Shown here: piece by piece, positions 63,654 through 64,000 of the stretch
Layout: each line of letters starts with the position of its first letter
Numbering within the stretch: the stretch's first letter is position 1
Source: GCA-001856825 sp049965815
Lineage (GTDB): Archaea > Thermoplasmatota > Thermoplasmata > Thermoplasmatales > GCA-001856825
DNA: 64,000 nt
Direction: 5' to 3'
Assembly: GCA_049965815.1 (NCBI GenBank)
Contig: JBMFVV010000001.1
Coordinates: forward strand, 171,449-235,448
Notes under the pieces: generated by a model
The model's input: the letters and a program-made list of their open reading frames with translations, nothing else
The model's database searches: none
What the model was told of the DNA's origin: nothing
Translations under genes and position numbers: made by a program

Positions 63654-63665
63654 GTCCCACATCCA
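63654..63665 (-). repeat. Right terminal inverted repeat of the IS
   Basis: CGTCCCACATCC on the plus strand is the inverted partner of 62423-62434 with one mismatch. Confidence 0.8.
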
Positions 63666-63674
63666 TAGACGTAG
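63666..63674. repeat. Target-site duplication, right copy
   Basis: ATAGACGTA matches 62414-62422 exactly. Confidence 0.85.
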
Positions 63675-63709
63675 AAATATAGATATATCAAATTCAGTTA
63701 GTCAATTGC

Positions 63710-63745
63710 TCACTGCCCCTTGGCCCCTCCTATCGGGCAGTGAGT
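63710..63745. repeat. Perfect 10-bp-stem hairpin
   Basis: CTCACTGCCC (63710-63719) and GGGCAGTGAG (63736-63745) are exact inverse complements around a 16-nt loop. The stem is far stronger than anything else in this AT-rich spacer. It lies between the complete IS and the tnpB end and could be a transposon-end hairpin or a stable RNA structure; no neighbouring gene explains it. Confidence 0.7.
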
Positions 63746-63935
63746 TTAAGTTCATTTTTACTGACCCCATAGCTGCAGGATTGTGCTTAATTTTGTACCT
63801 TTCACGAACCATAATAGAACCACACTCACGCAATTTTTTTGTTTATACATTTCCTGGAGGGCAGGTGATCTCTTTTCTATACGGCCAGAATAAAATTTGA
63901 ATATCAATGAAGCTGTAGCGTCTCTGACATCCTCT

Positions 63936-63955
63936 CCTCCCTAAAGGATCGGAGG
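63936..63955 (-). repeat. Short stem-loop at the tnpB 3' end
   Basis: CCTCC and GGAGG flank a 10-nt loop that includes the tnpB stop codon. IS200/IS605-group right ends carry such hairpins, and the same stretch forms part of the omega RNA in characterised TnpB systems. Confidence 0.5.
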
Positions 63956-64000
63956 TTCCTGATTCAACGACACGTAGCTGATACCTTCACGATTCAGGTA
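63941..64000 (-). CDS. tnpB: IS605 OrfB/TnpB RNA-guided nuclease, C-terminal end only
   Basis: The minus-strand frame is open from the window edge to a TAG at 63941-63943. Its last 19 residues, ISYVSLNQEPPIL at the end, match the way TnpB proteins close (…SLNQEAP… just before the right end). The rest of the gene lies beyond the window. TnpB is the RNA-guided nuclease of IS200/IS605-group elements. Whether the gene is intact cannot be judged from 19 codons. Confidence 0.6.
   Translation of the reverse strand, partial: YLNREGISYVSLNQEPPIL

Larger units (their letters stand above)
62423..63665. mobile_element. Complete 1243-bp insertion sequence
   Basis: The element is bounded by 12-bp terminal inverted repeats, GAATGTGGGACG at the left (62423-62434) and CGTCCCACATCC at the right (63654-63665), matching 11 of 12 when one is reversed. 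Both ends abut the 9-bp direct repeat ATAGACGTA, so insertion was recent enough to keep an exact target duplication. It encodes a DDE transposase on the plus strand and a small DUF2080-type protein on the minus strand. The family is not assigned; 9-bp duplications occur in IS256-type and some ISNCY-type elements. Confidence 0.85.

Noticed and set aside
63577..63900. 107-codon plus-strand frame at the IS right end
   Set aside because: It crosses the IS boundary, the target duplication and the hairpin; no coding features are seen.
1..64000. CRISPR array or cas genes
   Set aside because: I found no regularly spaced short repeats and no Cas-like protein anywhere in the window.

Overview
The window looks like chromosomal DNA of a Thermoplasmatales-type euryarchaeon, probably a thermoacidophile. 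The translation and transcription parts are archaeal (L15e, aMBF1, EF-1A, EF-2, S7, S10, S12). Most first genes of transcription units carry a TATA box about 25 nt before the start codon and so look leaderless, while genes inside operons carry GGTGA-type Shine-Dalgarno sites. GTG and TTG starts are common. Gene content (split methionine synthase, GcvPA/GcvPB, class II LysRS, several small lineage-type hypothetical proteins) fits that group, but I cannot name the species from sequence alone.

Layout. 1-7.5 kb: TauE/SafE exporter, pyruvate kinase, a broken IS4-group transposase beside a 7-N assembly gap flanked by an exact 78-bp duplication, a Bcp peroxiredoxin, a membrane protein and an M20 peptidase. 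7.7-16 kb: remnant of a surface protein gene, two-gene methionine synthase, alcohol dehydrogenase, L15e, adenosine-specific kinase, methyltransferase, Toprim protein, zinc finger and MFS transporter. 16-34 kb: glycine decarboxylase subunits, tRNA-Leu, then metabolic and transport genes (PEP-mutase fold enzyme, MBL hydrolase, CDGSH protein, pirin, hydroxyacid dehydrogenase, S9 and M20 peptidases, TauE/SafE, ABC exporter, SDR). 34-42 kb: APC permease, tRNA-Asp, aldo/keto reductase, the early mevalonate cluster (HMG-CoA synthase, thiolase homologue, DUF35 protein), secreted FKBP and EamA permease. 42-48 kb: the str ribosomal cluster S12-S7-EF-2-(membrane protein)-EF-1A-S10. 48-56 kb: hemerythrin, THUMP-like methyltransferase, RHH regulator divergent from a DUF981 protein, secreted protein, Holliday-resolvase-like protein, tRNA-Pro, aMBF1, LysRS and a PRT-domain regulator. 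57-62.4 kb: one apparent operon, nnr - CBS/ribosome-hibernation-like protein - tldD - tldE. 62.4-64 kb: a complete 1.24-kb insertion sequence with terminal inverted repeats and a 9-bp target duplication, a strong hairpin, and the 3' end of an IS605-type tnpB running off the right edge.

Most interesting items: (1) a protein joining four CBS repeats to a C-terminal domain that looks like the S30AE/HPF ribosome-hibernation fold, a possible nucleotide-gated hibernation factor; (2) a thiolase homologue in the mevalonate cluster whose nucleophilic Cys, HDCF Cys and GHP His are all substituted; (3) LysRS coding sequence that extends upstream of any ATG/GTG/TTG, implying a non-canonical start or a base error; (4) the IS with a divergent DUF2080 gene inside its borders; (5) the tnpB/right-end (omega RNA-type) sequence at the edge; (6) the 78-bp duplication at the N gap, which suggests a heterogeneous IS insertion. 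All functional calls are from reading motifs and order; no database search was possible.
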